Source of the DNA: Arthrobacter silviterrae
GTDB taxonomy: Bacteria > Actinomycetota > Actinomycetes > Actinomycetales > Micrococcaceae
DNA: 57,487 nt
Reading direction: 5' to 3'
Assembly (NCBI RefSeq): GCF_011045165.1
Contig: NZ_JAAKZI010000030.1
Span: 1 to 57,487, forward strand
Shown: in pieces, positions 43,673-53,012 of the stretch
Position numbering within the stretch: the first letter of the stretch is position 1
How the letters are laid out: every line of letters begins with the position of its first letter
Notes under the pieces: model-generated
What the model saw: only the letters and a program-made list of their open reading frames with translations
The model's database searches: none
Told to the model about the DNA's origin: nothing
Position numbers and translations under genes: made by a program

Positions 43673-45129
43673 AAACCACCCCGCAGGCCGTCACGTTCAT
43701 TCCCAGTCATGAGTCCCGCAGTGCCCGGCGGCAACGCCGCCAACTGCAGGGCCAAGCCGTCGCCGGCCGGCAGGACCCCTTTTGGAAGAAGTTGGGGCTG
43801 CTGGCCGGCGACGGGGAAGGAGCCGGAACTTCGAACCTGCAGCAACCGCTGGGACCGCATTCCCTCAGGGGCCCGCACCGGCTGCACCCTGCCCCGCACC
43901 GGGCCTCCACCATGACCTTCGCCGCTGCGTACCCGTTCATCACCGAATCCGGGCTCGGACACGAAGGCACCTACATCGGCAGCGACGTTTTCGGATCCGG
44001 CGCGTTCTCCTACGACCCGTGGGTGCTCTACGACAAGGGCGTGATCAGCGGCCCCTCCATTGTGGTCATCGGCACCGTAGGGACGGGGAAGTCCATGTGC
44101 GGGAAGTCCTTTGTGGCCCGGTCCATCACCCTGGGCCGCAAGGCCGCCGTCGCCTCCGACCCCAAAGGCGAATGGGTCCCCGTCGCCAACGCCGTGGGCG
44201 GCAAGGTCATCTCCGTTGGCCCCGGCCGGTCCGCCCGGGTTAACCCCCTCGACGCCGGCCCCCGCTCCCGGGACCTGTCCAACGCGCAATGGCAGGCCGT
44301 GGTCCGGCAGCGTCGCCGTCAACTGCTCGTTGCCCTCGTCTCCCTCATGCGACAAGGCGTGCCGATGCATCCTGTCGAACATACAGCCCTGGACATGGCC
44401 CTGACCGAGGCGGTCGCCGCCAACACGACACCGACCCTGCCCATGGTCCTGGACCACCTGCTCGACCCCTCGCGTGAGACCCGGGAACTGGTGGGGCCCG
44501 ACGGCGGCCGCGCCGTCGCCCACTCCTTGCGGCGCACCGTCTCGGGGGACCTGGAAGGCATGTTCGACGCCCCCTCCACTGTGTCCTTCGACGCGGACGC
44601 GCCCATGATGGTCATGGACACTTCCGCCCTCATCGGCGCTTCCGAGCAGGCGCTCTCCCTGGCCGCCGCCTGCGGGGCGACCTGGCTGGAAGCGGCCATC
44701 ACCAACCCCGACGGCGGCAAACGCATCGTCGTCTATGACGAGGGCTGGCGCATGCTGGCCGACCCGTACATGCTGGTCAAAATGAGCGAACAGTGGCGGC
44801 TCGCACGCACCTACGGCATCGCGAACCTGCTGATCATGCACAAGGTCGCGGACCTCAACGAGATCGGCGACAGCACGAGTGGCCACCGCCAAAAAGCGCT
44901 CGGCCTGCTCACCGAGGCCGACACCCGGATCATTTACCGCCAAAAACACGACTCCATGCGCCTGACCAAGGACGCCCTCGGCCTGACCGAGGCCGAATGC
45001 GCCCAGGTCGAGGAACTCCCCAAAGGGGTGGGCCTGTGGAAGGTCGGCAACCGCTCCTTCATCGTCGCCAACCAGGTCACCAGCGACGAACTCAAAGTCT
45101 TCAGCACCGACCACAGGATGATGCCATGA
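43669..45129 (+). CDS. VirB4-like conjugation ATPase
   Basis: ATG 43669 overlaps the upstream TGA; 486 residues. Walker A GTVGTGKSM near 135-143, then DPKGEWVPVANAVGG, and Walker B RIVVYDEGW with AGE-like RLARTYGIANLLIMHKVADL. It is a VirB4/TraC-type motor without its N-terminal domain, which is encoded by the SCO6880 gene before it. It powers assembly of, or substrate passage through, the channel. Confidence 0.93.
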   Translation: MKTTPQAVTFIPSHESRSARRQRRQLQGQAVAGRQDPFWKKLGLLAGDGEGAGTSNLQQPLGPHSLRGPHRLHPAPHRASTMTFAAAYPFITESGLGHEGTYIGSDVFGSGAFSYDPWVLYDKGVISGPSIVVIGTVGTGKSMCGKSFVARSITLGRKAAVASDPKGEWVPVANAVGGKVISVGPGRSARVNPLDAGPRSRDLSNAQWQAVVRQRRRQLLVALVSLMRQGVPMHPVEHTALDMALTEAVAANTTPTLPMVLDHLLDPSRETRELVGPDGGRAVAHSLRRTVSGDLEGMFDAPSTVSFDADAPMMVMDTSALIGASEQALSLAAACGATWLEAAITNPDGGKRIVVYDEGWRMLADPYMLVKMSEQWRLARTYGIANLLIMHKVADLNEIGDSTSGHRQKALGLLTEADTRIIYRQKHDSMRLTKDALGLTEAECAQVEELPKGVGLWKVGNRSFIVANQVTSDELKVFSTDHRMMP

Positions 45130-46937
45130 ACCTCGTCCACGCAGACTCCACACCCCTCATCACGACCGGCCTGGTCTGCGGGGCAGCCTTTGTCGGGTTC
45201 AGCGGCCTCACCGAGGCAGCCGCGAACGTGGCCGCCCAGTGGAAATGCGGGCGGGGGCTGGGCGGCCCGCCGTCACCGGTGGCCGCCGTCGGACTGTTCA
45301 CCGGCAACCTTGCAGCCATCGGCCAACCCCCACCGGGCTGCAATATCGGTGTCGGCACAGTCTGGGTACTCTTGGACCCCGTGCTGGTCCTGCTCCTGGT
45401 GGCGGTGATTGCTGCCTGGCTGCTGTGGCGCAGCTGGCGCCAGTCGGGGGCGTGGCTGCGACAGGACATCCTGGGCAGGGACGGCATGGCCCAACGGGCT
45501 GAAGTCGTGCGCGAGTTTGGCCGGCGGGCCGCCCTGAAACGGGGCAGGATCACCCGCCCCGGATTGAAACACGCCACCCTGGCCGACGTGTCCTGGAGCC
45601 TCGGCACCTCGCGCGGCACGAAGGTCCATGTCTCCACCGAGGAATCCATGGTCATCCAGGGCGCCCCACGGTCCGGGAAGGGGCTCTTCGTCGTCATCAA
45701 TGCCATCCTGGATGCCCCGGGGGCTGTGGTGACCACGTCCACCCGGGCCGACAACCTGGCCGTCACCATGCAGGCCCGGGCGTCCGGCGGGCGCCCCGTC
45801 ACCGTTTTTGACCCGCAGGGCATGTCCGGGCTGGGCTCTACCCTGCGCTGGTCCCCGGTGCGAGGCTGTGAGGATCCCGACGTGGCCGTGCGGCGGGCGA
45901 TGGTCATCTCGGCGGATTCCAAAATGAGTGGTGAGAACGCCGCCTGGCAAAAGCGGGCACAAATAGTCCTCCAATGCCTGCTCCATGCCGCAGCGCTCTC
46001 GGGGGAGGGCATCCAGGCCTTCCGTCGTTGGTCGTCGAACCCGACACTGGCCACGGAGGCACTGGACATCCTGCACGGGCCGCGCGCCGCCCTGGGATGG
46101 CATTCAGACCTGTTGGGCATCCTCGAGGACGACCCGAGGAACACTTCCAACTCGTGGATTGGCGTTTCAGCTGCCGTGGCGCCCCTGTCCTCACCAAGGG
46201 TGCTTGCCGCCTTGGACCCGGTGAACCGGGAGGAGGAGTTTGATCCCAAATCCTTCATCCGTGAGCGAGGGACCCTGTACCTGATCGGGACCAAGTCCGG
46301 GTCAGCGGCGGCGGGCCCGTACCTGTCGGCGTTGATTGACGACATTGACGCCGCGGCCAGGGAGATGGCCTTCACCGCACCCGGTGGCAGGCTGGATCCG
46401 CCCCTGTCCCTGATCCTGGATGAAATCGCCAACCTCTCGCCCTGGCCGGGCCTGCCCATCGTTCTCTCCGACGGTGGCGGAATTGGGATCTCCACCATGG
46501 TCGTGCTCCAATCCCTCTCCCAGGCCCGCTCGGGCTGGTCCATCGAGGAAGCCTCCACCATCTGGGAATCCGCCATCATTAAGGTCATCTTTGGCGGCGG
46601 CTCCGACGAGCGGGACCTGCGCGACTTGGCGTCCTTGTTGGGGGAGCGGCGCCACACCTACAGGACCCACTCCTGGTCATCCCAGGGCCGGCAGGAAGGG
46701 GAACAGGTCAGGGACCTGCCCGTCATTGCCCTCCACGAAATTCGGCGCCTGCCCGTTGGGACTGCCCTGATGCTCGGCCGGCGCACCCGCCCCATCCTCC
46801 TGGACCTGCGCGGCTGGCACCAACGCCGGGACGCCGCAACCCTGGGCAGGTTCAAGATCGAGGCAGAGGGCGCCCTCGCGCAAGGCCACATCCACCAGCA
46901 AGCAATGGAAAAGGAGACCCGTGATGAACCTGTTTGA
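45126..46937 (+). CDS. VirD4/TraG-type coupling protein
   Basis: ATG 45126 overlaps the VirB4 stop; 603 residues. Two N-terminal TM helices (ITTGLVCGAAFVGFSGL, VLLDPVLVLLLVAVIAAWLLW), Walker A GAPRSGKGLFVV at about 179, Walker B SLILDEIANL near 427, and a C-terminal TraM-recognition-like part (DLASLLGERRHTYRTHSW). It should bring the relaxase-DNA complex to the secretion channel. The next gene begins before it ends. Confidence 0.93.
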   Translation: MNLVHADSTPLITTGLVCGAAFVGFSGLTEAAANVAAQWKCGRGLGGPPSPVAAVGLFTGNLAAIGQPPPGCNIGVGTVWVLLDPVLVLLLVAVIAAWLLWRSWRQSGAWLRQDILGRDGMAQRAEVVREFGRRAALKRGRITRPGLKHATLADVSWSLGTSRGTKVHVSTEESMVIQGAPRSGKGLFVVINAILDAPGAVVTTSTRADNLAVTMQARASGGRPVTVFDPQGMSGLGSTLRWSPVRGCEDPDVAVRRAMVISADSKMSGENAAWQKRAQIVLQCLLHAAALSGEGIQAFRRWSSNPTLATEALDILHGPRAALGWHSDLLGILEDDPRNTSNSWIGVSAAVAPLSSPRVLAALDPVNREEEFDPKSFIRERGTLYLIGTKSGSAAAGPYLSALIDDIDAAAREMAFTAPGGRLDPPLSLILDEIANLSPWPGLPIVLSDGGGIGISTMVVLQSLSQARSGWSIEEASTIWESAIIKVIFGGGSDERDLRDLASLLGERRHTYRTHSWSSQGRQEGEQVRDLPVIALHEIRRLPVGTALMLGRRTRPILLDLRGWHQRRDAATLGRFKIEAEGALAQGHIHQQAMEKETRDEPV

Positions 46938-47457
46938 CGACGACGAGACAGCCGCAGCCCTCTTTAGTGACTTTGCTTCGGGCAGCCCCCAGGGCGGGGC
47001 GCCCGGCGGATCGACCGAGCCCACGTATAGGTGGCGGGACCTGGACAGTGTCACCGCACCCAAAGCCTGGGCGGCCCTGGGACGGTGGGTTTCCTGGCTG
47101 GTCGCCACCTACCGGTTGACGACCTCGGTCGTCCCGGACTGCTGGTGGCGGCACCCCGAACTTGTCGCCGAACTCTACGCCCTGCAAAAGGCGGAATTGG
47201 CCTCCTACACGCCAACAGATCCCGGTTTCGGGCCCCTCGGGTTCCACGAACGGCTGCCCCTGGCCATCGAACGCCTCCGACAGGAAACCAGGACCATCGG
47301 CTGCGTCGGGCTCCAAGCCCACCGCGAGGCCCGGCCCAGGCTGCTGCCCACCGGCGCCCCGGAATTCCTGGCCTGGTCGGCCGAGCCGCACCAAGTCTCC
47401 ACTGGCAACTCAAATGACGACGGTCATGTGGTTGACGGCACTTTCCGCCATGGATAA
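46921..47457 (+). CDS. DUF4913 protein of the transfer operon
   Basis: 178 residues from GTG 46921, or from ATG 46924; AAGGAGA is upstream. The segment WAALGRWVSWLVATYRLTTSVVPDCWWRHPELVAELYALQKAELASY is the DUF4913 core, followed by FHERLPLAIERLR. DUF4913 genes are regular companions of coupling-protein genes in actinobacterial mobile elements; no activity is known. A soluble accessory role with the coupling protein is plausible. Confidence 0.85.
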   Translation: MMNLFDDDETAAALFSDFASGSPQGGAPGGSTEPTYRWRDLDSVTAPKAWAALGRWVSWLVATYRLTTSVVPDCWWRHPELVAELYALQKAELASYTPTDPGFGPLGFHERLPLAIERLRQETRTIGCVGLQAHREARPRLLPTGAPEFLAWSAEPHQVSTGNSNDDGHVVDGTFRHG

Positions 47458-47508
47458 GTAACACCGCAAACACGGGGAAAACAATTAGAGGCAAGGGAGG
47501 CGGCCGTC

Positions 47509-48660
47509 GTGGCCCCTGCAACAAGCAACCACCTGGACAGCAAGCACGAAGTGGTCCAGCGCCGTGCCGCCCCACGCTTGAGCAGCGATGACCGGCTTGC
47601 AAGCCTGACCCAGCAGCTCCACACCCTGTTGGAGAACGCCATTTCCACACCCGGACGCTGGCACATGCTCCTGGACACCTCGGCAACCCTGTGGCGGTAC
47701 TCCGGCGGCAACATCGCCCTGCTCATGGCACAAATGGAAGAACGCGGGCAACAACAGCCCCTGCTCGTGGCCGGGTTCCGTGAGTGGGAACGCCACGGCC
47801 GCAACGTCGTCAAAGGCGAGCACGCACTGTGGGTCCTCGCGCCACGAACAGCATCCAGGAGAACGGGCGCGGAACCGGACGGCGACGCCAAGCCAGGGAC
47901 TCCCGCTGCAGAGCCAGCAGGCTCAGGCGACGAGAAAGGTGACCGTAGAAAGATCGTCGGTTGGCGGACCCAGGCTGTCTTTGACGTGTCCCAAACAGAG
48001 GGGCAACCCATCTACATTCCCAGGCCCATGCAGGGCGTTGGATCCTCACCAATGGGCCTGTGGCCATCACTGGTGAAATTTGCGCAAGGCAAAGGATTCA
48101 CCGTTGAACAATCCACGAGCCAATACGGCATGGCCAGCGGATACACCGACTTTGCGAACAAAAAGATCCAAATCGGGGCCTGGCTGGGCCCTGAACAGCG
48201 CCTCGCAGTGCTGGCCCACGAACTCGGCCACGTGTGCCTCCACGGGCCCAACGACAAACTCGGGCAACTCTACGGAAGCGGCCTGGACCATCGCGGCCTG
48301 GCCGAAGTCGAAGCAGAATCCGTCGCCTACACCGTGCTGCGCGCCCATGGCATCGACCGCAGCGCCCAATCCGGCAGCTACCTCGCCGGATGGGCCGACC
48401 AAGTTCTAGCGGTAGAACAAACCAGCGCGGCCGGGAAAACAACCGAGAAGGGCCCGGCCAGCCGGCTTGAGATCGCCCGCTCAACCCTGGCCCGCGTGAC
48501 ATCAGCGTGCCGCTCCATTCTGGAAGTCACGGATCCCGACAACCTGGGCGGCAAGCCCGCGACGGCCAGCATGGCCGTCGCCTGTGAACGCGGCGACCTC
48601 ACCGGGCCGGTGACCGGCCACCAAGCAACCGACCTTGCCTCAAAGATCGACGCATCGTAA
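47509..48660 (+). CDS. ArdC-type antirestriction protein (ssDNA binding plus metallopeptidase)
   Basis: GTG 47509 with GGGAGGCG upstream; 383 residues. N-terminal ArdC-like domain (LTQQLHTLLENAISTPGRWHMLL, NIALLMAQ, FREWERHGRNVVKGEHALWVLAP) and a C-terminal zinc peptidase domain with LAVLAHELGHVCLHG (HExxH near 237) and a third-ligand helix GLAEVEAESVAYTV. A low-complexity insert sits at about 115-145. ArdC proteins protect incoming single-stranded DNA in the recipient. It lies between the transfer operon and ssb. Confidence 0.88.
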   Translation: MAPATSNHLDSKHEVVQRRAAPRLSSDDRLASLTQQLHTLLENAISTPGRWHMLLDTSATLWRYSGGNIALLMAQMEERGQQQPLLVAGFREWERHGRNVVKGEHALWVLAPRTASRRTGAEPDGDAKPGTPAAEPAGSGDEKGDRRKIVGWRTQAVFDVSQTEGQPIYIPRPMQGVGSSPMGLWPSLVKFAQGKGFTVEQSTSQYGMASGYTDFANKKIQIGAWLGPEQRLAVLAHELGHVCLHGPNDKLGQLYGSGLDHRGLAEVEAESVAYTVLRAHGIDRSAQSGSYLAGWADQVLAVEQTSAAGKTTEKGPASRLEIARSTLARVTSACRSILEVTDPDNLGGKPATASMAVACERGDLTGPVTGHQATDLASKIDAS

Positions 48661-48719
48661 GTCAACCAAGTCTCCCGGCAGGACACACCGGCCGGGATCA
48701 AGAAAGGTAGGAAAACAAA

Positions 48720-49220
48720 ATGGGCACCAGAATCCCAGTCAGCATCAACGGCAACCTCGTCGCCGATCCGGAACTCTCCTACGGGGAGTCCGGCATCGCC
48801 CACGCGAAGCTGCGCATCGCCGTCAACCAGCGCTTCCAGGCAGCCGACGGCACCTGGCGCGACGGCATCCCCGTCTTCCACAACGTCTCCGCCTTCCGGG
48901 CCCTGGCCGAAAACGTGGCAGCCTCCCTGAAGAAGGGCGACCCCGTAACCGTCGCCGGAGAACTCGAATTCAGGTCCTACGAGAAGGACGGAGCCCAGCA
49001 CGAGGCCCGCCGCATCGTCGCCGAAGTCGTAGGCCCCGACCTTCGCTTCGGGACATCCTCCTACGCACGGACGCCCAAAGTGAACGTTGGCACATCCGTC
49101 GCTGCGCACGGGCCGGGCCAAACTGATCCTGGCGTGGCCAACGGATGGGGGACCGCGCCGGCACACCCGCTGTCAGCGCCCTCCGTGGCGGGGGTGTCTG
49201 TCAAGGGCCTGCAAATATAA
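48720..49220 (+). CDS. ssb: Single-stranded DNA-binding protein
   Basis: 166 residues with a good GGTAGG site before ATG. OB fold: VSINGNLVADPELSYGESGIAHAKLRIAVNQRF, FHNVSAFRALAENVAASLKKGDPVTVAGELEFRSYE. The C-terminus is GVSVKGLQI, without the acidic DDIPF-type tip used to dock partner proteins. It may be altered by the junction just after it. It probably coats transferred DNA together with ArdC. Confidence 0.9.
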   Translation: MGTRIPVSINGNLVADPELSYGESGIAHAKLRIAVNQRFQAADGTWRDGIPVFHNVSAFRALAENVAASLKKGDPVTVAGELEFRSYEKDGAQHEARRIVAEVVGPDLRFGTSSYARTPKVNVGTSVAAHGPGQTDPGVANGWGTAPAHPLSAPSVAGVSVKGLQI

Positions 49221-49840
49221 TCCTGTCTCGCCAAAAGGTTATTCGGCGTCTGGCAACGAAGCAGCCTTTGGCCGCCAAAGCCATCCTGCGGCCGATAATC
49301 TACAAGGACACAAACGACCAGGGGGACGAAAAGCAGCACGTCAAGGGTTTCAAAATGGTCAACCGCATGTTTGAAGTCTCGGAGACTCAGAGTGAGGAGC
49401 TGCCGGAGTACGAGCCGCCAACCTGGAACAAAGAACGGACTCTCGGAGCACTGGCGATCGTCCAGGAGGACTTCGAACAACTCAATGGCAACATGGCTGG
49501 CCACAGCTACAACAGGAACGTCGCGATCAATCCCGTCGCCAAGTACCCGTTCAAGACGCTTGTCCACGAACTAGGCCATGTCGTCATTGGGCACACATCT
49601 GAAGCGAGCATGGAAGAGTACCGCCAGCACAGAGGACTGATGGAATTTCAGGCGAATTCTACGGCCTACTTGGCGTTGAATGAGCTGGACGCGACGGATC
49701 GGTTCGACGCAGCGGAGATCCGCGGCTACATTCAGACCTGGATACACGATGAGCGGCCAGTGGACGCGGCAATCAAACAGGTGTTTGGTGCGACGGACAA
49801 GATACTCAAGGCCGGCATAGCCACGAACCCTGAGACCTAA
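49145..49840 (+). pseudogene. Headless ArdC-like metallopeptidase remnant
   Basis: The ArdC-like part begins at about 49286 (LRPIIYKDTNDQG) and covers VFDVS-like FEVSETQSEELPEYEPPTW, then a full peptidase domain with FKTLVHELGHVVIGH and LMEFQANSTAYLALNEL. The N-terminal single-stranded DNA-binding half is missing. The frame upstream is out of phase with, and overlaps, the end of ssb. It is therefore a second, truncated ArdC fused by chance into the ssb 3' region. The peptidase motif itself is intact, so a short protein could still be made. Confidence 0.75.
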
Positions 49841-49843
49841 AAA

Positions 49844-49884
49844 TCCTTCCACTGTGACTATTGGGGGACGCCACAGTGGAAGGA
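49844..49884. terminator. Strong hairpin, 13-bp stem
   Basis: TCCTTCCACTGTG (49844-49856) pairs perfectly with CACAGTGGAAGGA (49872-49884) around a 15-nt loop, directly after the ArdC remnant stop. It lacks a clear T run, so its role as a terminator is likely but unproven. Confidence 0.6.
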
Positions 49885-49949
49885 CCATTGTGACTCTATC
49901 CCACTTACTTGACGGTCGCAAAACGGGTAAGCAGCCTGAATCAAAGGTG

Positions 49950-49989
49950 AAGCCACCTCACGCTAGCGGGGGCCGTTGTGAGGTGGCTT
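49950..49989. terminator. Second strong hairpin, 12-bp stem
   Basis: AAGCCACCTCAC (49950-49961) pairs with GTGAGGTGGCTT (49978-49989) around a 16-nt loop. It follows the first hairpin by 65 bp. The sequence becomes AT-rich immediately after. Confidence 0.6.
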
Positions 49990-50196
49990 CGGTGTTATAT
50001 TACCAGATGACTAATCTCGTCCCGCCGCCTCGGCATACATCTCAGAAAAAGAATTGATCATGACTTTTATCGCCCATTTTTACGATAGTTCTCCGATAAA
50101 AAGGTTCGTACGATACTATTTGTCGGCTAATATCGCTGATAAATTGAAATACTGTATCGTTAATACCGGTAACACAATTCTATCTAGGAGTTTATT

Positions 50197-50463
50197 ATGC
50201 TGGACACGAAAGCAATCATTGCGCTACTCGAAAAGAACGGGAAGCTCACGGAACTAACCAAAACGACGACATTCCACGGCAGACATGAGAGTGCCGGCGA
50301 AGTCGAGGTAACTATCTACGACAGTGGAATCGACGGTCACCTCCGGTACGACGTCGTTGCACGGTCGCTGAATCTGAACCCCGAGCGAGTGACGTTTGGC
50401 AACCCATCAGATAGCTTGGAGGTCGCCATCGTCACGAATCACTGGGACAAGCTCGACGGTTAA
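50197..50463 (+). CDS. Small uncharacterised protein
   Basis: ATG 50197 has AGGAG at good spacing; 88 residues. The acidic soluble product has EVEVTIYDSGIDGHLRYDVVARS. It is preceded by about 150 bp of AT-rich DNA that probably holds its promoter. No family is recognised. It is convergent with the transglycosylase gene. Confidence 0.65.
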   Translation: MLDTKAIIALLEKNGKLTELTKTTTFHGRHESAGEVEVTIYDSGIDGHLRYDVVARSLNLNPERVTFGNPSDSLEVAIVTNHWDKLDG

Positions 50464-50478
50464 TCGACGTCCATTCCT

Positions 50479-51501
50479 CTAAAGCAAAATCATGTCAAGG
50501 ACGCTCTGTGGCATCGTCGAGCAGCCGTCTGGCTGGTTGGCGGTGGCTGCATGATCAGATGCAGTGTCGAAGATCCCAATGCGTGCCACGGCGGATTGCC
50601 AGCCGCCAAGTCCCGCGATTTGGCGAGGCACGTACACGTTTGCGGCACCGTTGACGTATTGCCATACGGGGCTCTTCTGGTCCTTGCCAAGAAATATGCC
50701 GCCGCCTTCCGCACGCTGAACGGCATCCGGCATGGGCAATACTCCCATGAGCTGCGCCGCCTGGTACGGCGTCATGTGTGATGGTGGCTCGTTGAAGTAA
50801 TACCAAGTCGCCGCGCAGACGCCATAGAGGTGAGGCCCAAATTGGGCATAGTTCAGGTACAGCTCCATCACCCGTTTGGCAGACAGCGTCAAACTGAACT
50901 CTGTGGCCAGGACAGCTTCCACGCCCTTCCTGGGTGCATCATGACCCGGCCACAGGAAGATGTTTTTCACGAGTTGCTGTGGGATAGTCGAGCCGCTGGT
51001 GTCTGGTTTGCCTTCAAGATAGGCCAAAGCGCGGTTCTTGAACTCTGCGATTGAGAACGCTCCAGTGCGCGTACCGAGCTGTTCGTCTTCATGGGCAATC
51101 GTCGCAGCAATCATGTAGCGGCTGATGTGGTCCAGGGAGACGAACTGGTAGACGACGACGCCCTGGTTCTCGAGCATGAATGCCGTGCGAGAGGGCGTGG
51201 CCCAGACGTAGCTGATGGTGACGAGTTCACTCAGCACGAGAAGTGAGGCCAAGAATAGTGCCACTCGCTTGATCCATTTGCGCAGGCGGTGTTTCTTCGC
51301 CCGTGGTCGTTTGCGAGCCTTTTTGGAGGGCTTGCCGGCTTCGGGCGCGGGTGAATCAGATGGCGGAAGAGGGAAGAGTTGTGCTTTCGGATCGTCCTCG
51401 AGAATACGACTATCGACAGTCACGATCGGAATAGCAGAGAGATGGTGTGGATCTGGCCGCAGAATCGGCTTCTTTGGCGGGGGTAATTCATTAGCTTCCA
51501 T
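50479..51501 (-). CDS. GT51 peptidoglycan transglycosylase, monofunctional
   Basis: 340 residues. A long Pro-rich and basic cytosolic N-terminus, one TM helix at about 80-98 (VALFLASLLVLSELVTISY), then the GT51 domain. The catalytic Glu is in IAHEDEQLG (Glu138), followed by GSTIPQQLVKNIFL (170-183) and ATEFSLTLSAKRVMELYLNYAQFG. No transpeptidase domain. It polymerises glycan strands from lipid II. Presence next to transfer genes may reflect cargo or wall remodelling. Confidence 0.9.
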   Translation of the reverse strand: MEANELPPPKKPILRPDPHHLSAIPIVTVDSRILEDDPKAQLFPLPPSDSPAPEAGKPSKKARKRPRAKKHRLRKWIKRVALFLASLLVLSELVTISYVWATPSRTAFMLENQGVVVYQFVSLDHISRYMIAATIAHEDEQLGTRTGAFSIAEFKNRALAYLEGKPDTSGSTIPQQLVKNIFLWPGHDAPRKGVEAVLATEFSLTLSAKRVMELYLNYAQFGPHLYGVCAATWYYFNEPPSHMTPYQAAQLMGVLPMPDAVQRAEGGGIFLGKDQKSPVWQYVNGAANVYVPRQIAGLGGWQSAVARIGIFDTASDHAATANQPDGCSTMPQSVLDMILL

Positions 51502-51709
51502 GTATCAACTCCCATAGACGCATCGGGAGACCTCTATGTTTGAGGTTAGGGACATTCTACGCTGCGCGGGTTGCGCTGCCTATGGTTCAATCTCCTCAGA
51601 CTGTACTGACGTTTGTTACGCGACTGGGAGGTGTGGTGGGTGCAACCTCGCGCTAAAACGGCTGTGAGTAGATTGGGGGCGGCATGGTCGCGCTGAGAAT
51701 TCAGTCAGG

Positions 51710-52195
51710 ATTAAATTTCTTGAGGAGTTTCACGAGATCTTCAATGAGTCCTGGCGCCATATCGTTTTTTACGGGGGCCGCGGCTCGGGTAGGTCGCAGG
51801 ATGTAGCTCTAGCTCTCATCTTGCGGGGCCGGTAGAAACGGCTCCGCATTCTATGCACCCGTGAGCTGCAGAATACCATTGCCGACTCAGTCCACAACCT
51901 GCTCTCCGACATCATCAACAACAATGGCTTCACGGACTATGAAATCACCGATATGGCGATCCGCAACCGACTGACCTGTATTGAGTTCATCTTCAAGAGA
52001 TTGCGCCACAAATCCACCGAAATAAAGTCGATGGAGGGCATCGACCTATTTTGGATCGAAGAAGCGCAAAACATAAGCAAATCGAGCCCGGACGTTGTCA
52101 TTCCAACCATCTGCGAGCCCGGTAGCCAACTCATCTACACCTTCAACCGTATGAACGACTTGGTCAGGTCCGAGTCCCCATGCGATGATTCATAA
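51710..52195 (+). pseudogene. Phage terminase large-subunit fragment with internal stop
   Basis: From 51710 one frame reads IKFLEEFHEIFNESWRHIVFYGGRGSGRS (Walker A), a TAG stop within LRGR*KRLRILCTRELQ, then VHNLLSDIINNNGFTDYEI and IKSMEGIDLFWIEEAQNISKSS (Walker B, DLFWIEEA). This is the ATPase part of a PBSX/T4-type terminase. The nuclease domain and the true 5' end are missing. No other phage gene is nearby, so it is a relic. Confidence 0.8.
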
Positions 52196-52403
52196 CCCAT
52201 TTATCAACATAACTGTTAGATGTAGGACGCGTGAAGGTTTAGGATAGCGTCCCCTAATGATCAGAGAATTCCTACACTCGGCGAATCAATGTTGCGACGA
52301 CACCTGTTCGCTATCTGAAATGAAGTGGATTGTGGTTAATAGGAGCACCCAGCGATCTTGTTGCCAGCTCGCCGGGTGAGATCAACTTGACCGGGCGCGC
52401 CAT

Positions 52404-52985
52404 TTAGGGCTTTAACGTATTAATCCGTATGGTTGATTCATACTTTGGATCCGTGAAATAGGGGATAGCTGCCTCTGATGCGTAGGCGTGGTAGTCAGCC
52501 GCAATGAGGTAGTAGATTTCTGGCCACGGGCCATGCATTTGTATTTGGGCTGGGTCAGGAGAAATCAACAGGACTGATCCGCGCCAGATTTCATCAGGGA
52601 GCGCTTCTATCCAGGCACGCTGGACGTGGCCAAATTTGTCCCAGCGGATGGTGACCCAAGCACCAAGCGGATCTGTGGATTGGATGTCCAAGACTGTGAC
52701 TTCGGTGGTGACGCCGAGCTGCTTCTTGATGGCGGCAAAGTGTTCCCATTGCTGGACGGCATGGCTGATCCAGATTTTCGTTCGGCGGATTTGGACGAGC
52801 CAAATGGCTGCAGCCCCACTGGCGAGGAGGATGGCGACGACCATGAAGACCAGCCCTGAGTTCCATGCCGACGGCTGGCTGGTGAAGAGGCGAACGGCAA
52901 CGATGAGGCAGACACAGCTGATTACGGTGAGTGTGACTGCCCAGCCGGAGGACGTCCGGGGCTTGACCATCGGATTCGTTCGCAT
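52404..52985 (-). CDS. Two-TM membrane protein, unknown function
   Basis: ATG 52985 with GAGGTCTC gives 193 residues. TM helices lie at about 15-32 (AVTLTVISCVCLIVAVRL) and 43-62 (LVFMVVAILLASGAAAIWLV). The soluble C-terminal ~130 residues have TVLDIQSTDPLGAWVTIRWDKFG and IYYLIAADYHAYASEAAIPYF. The family is not recognised. It lies 27 bp downstream of the relaxase stop on the same strand and may be in its operon. Confidence 0.7.
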   Translation of the reverse strand: MRTNPMVKPRTSSGWAVTLTVISCVCLIVAVRLFTSQPSAWNSGLVFMVVAILLASGAAAIWLVQIRRTKIWISHAVQQWEHFAAIKKQLGVTTEVTVLDIQSTDPLGAWVTIRWDKFGHVQRAWIEALPDEIWRGSVLLISPDPAQIQMHGPWPEIYYLIAADYHAYASEAAIPYFTDPKYESTIRINTLKP

Positions 52986-53012
52986 AATGAGACCTCTGCC
53001 TATGGACCGATT

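Noticed and set aside
43510-45153. 547-codon minus-strand open frame across the VirB4-like gene
   Set aside because: The plus strand has Walker motifs and coupled overlaps; the antisense product has repeated Gly/Val/Asp composition typical of shadow frames.
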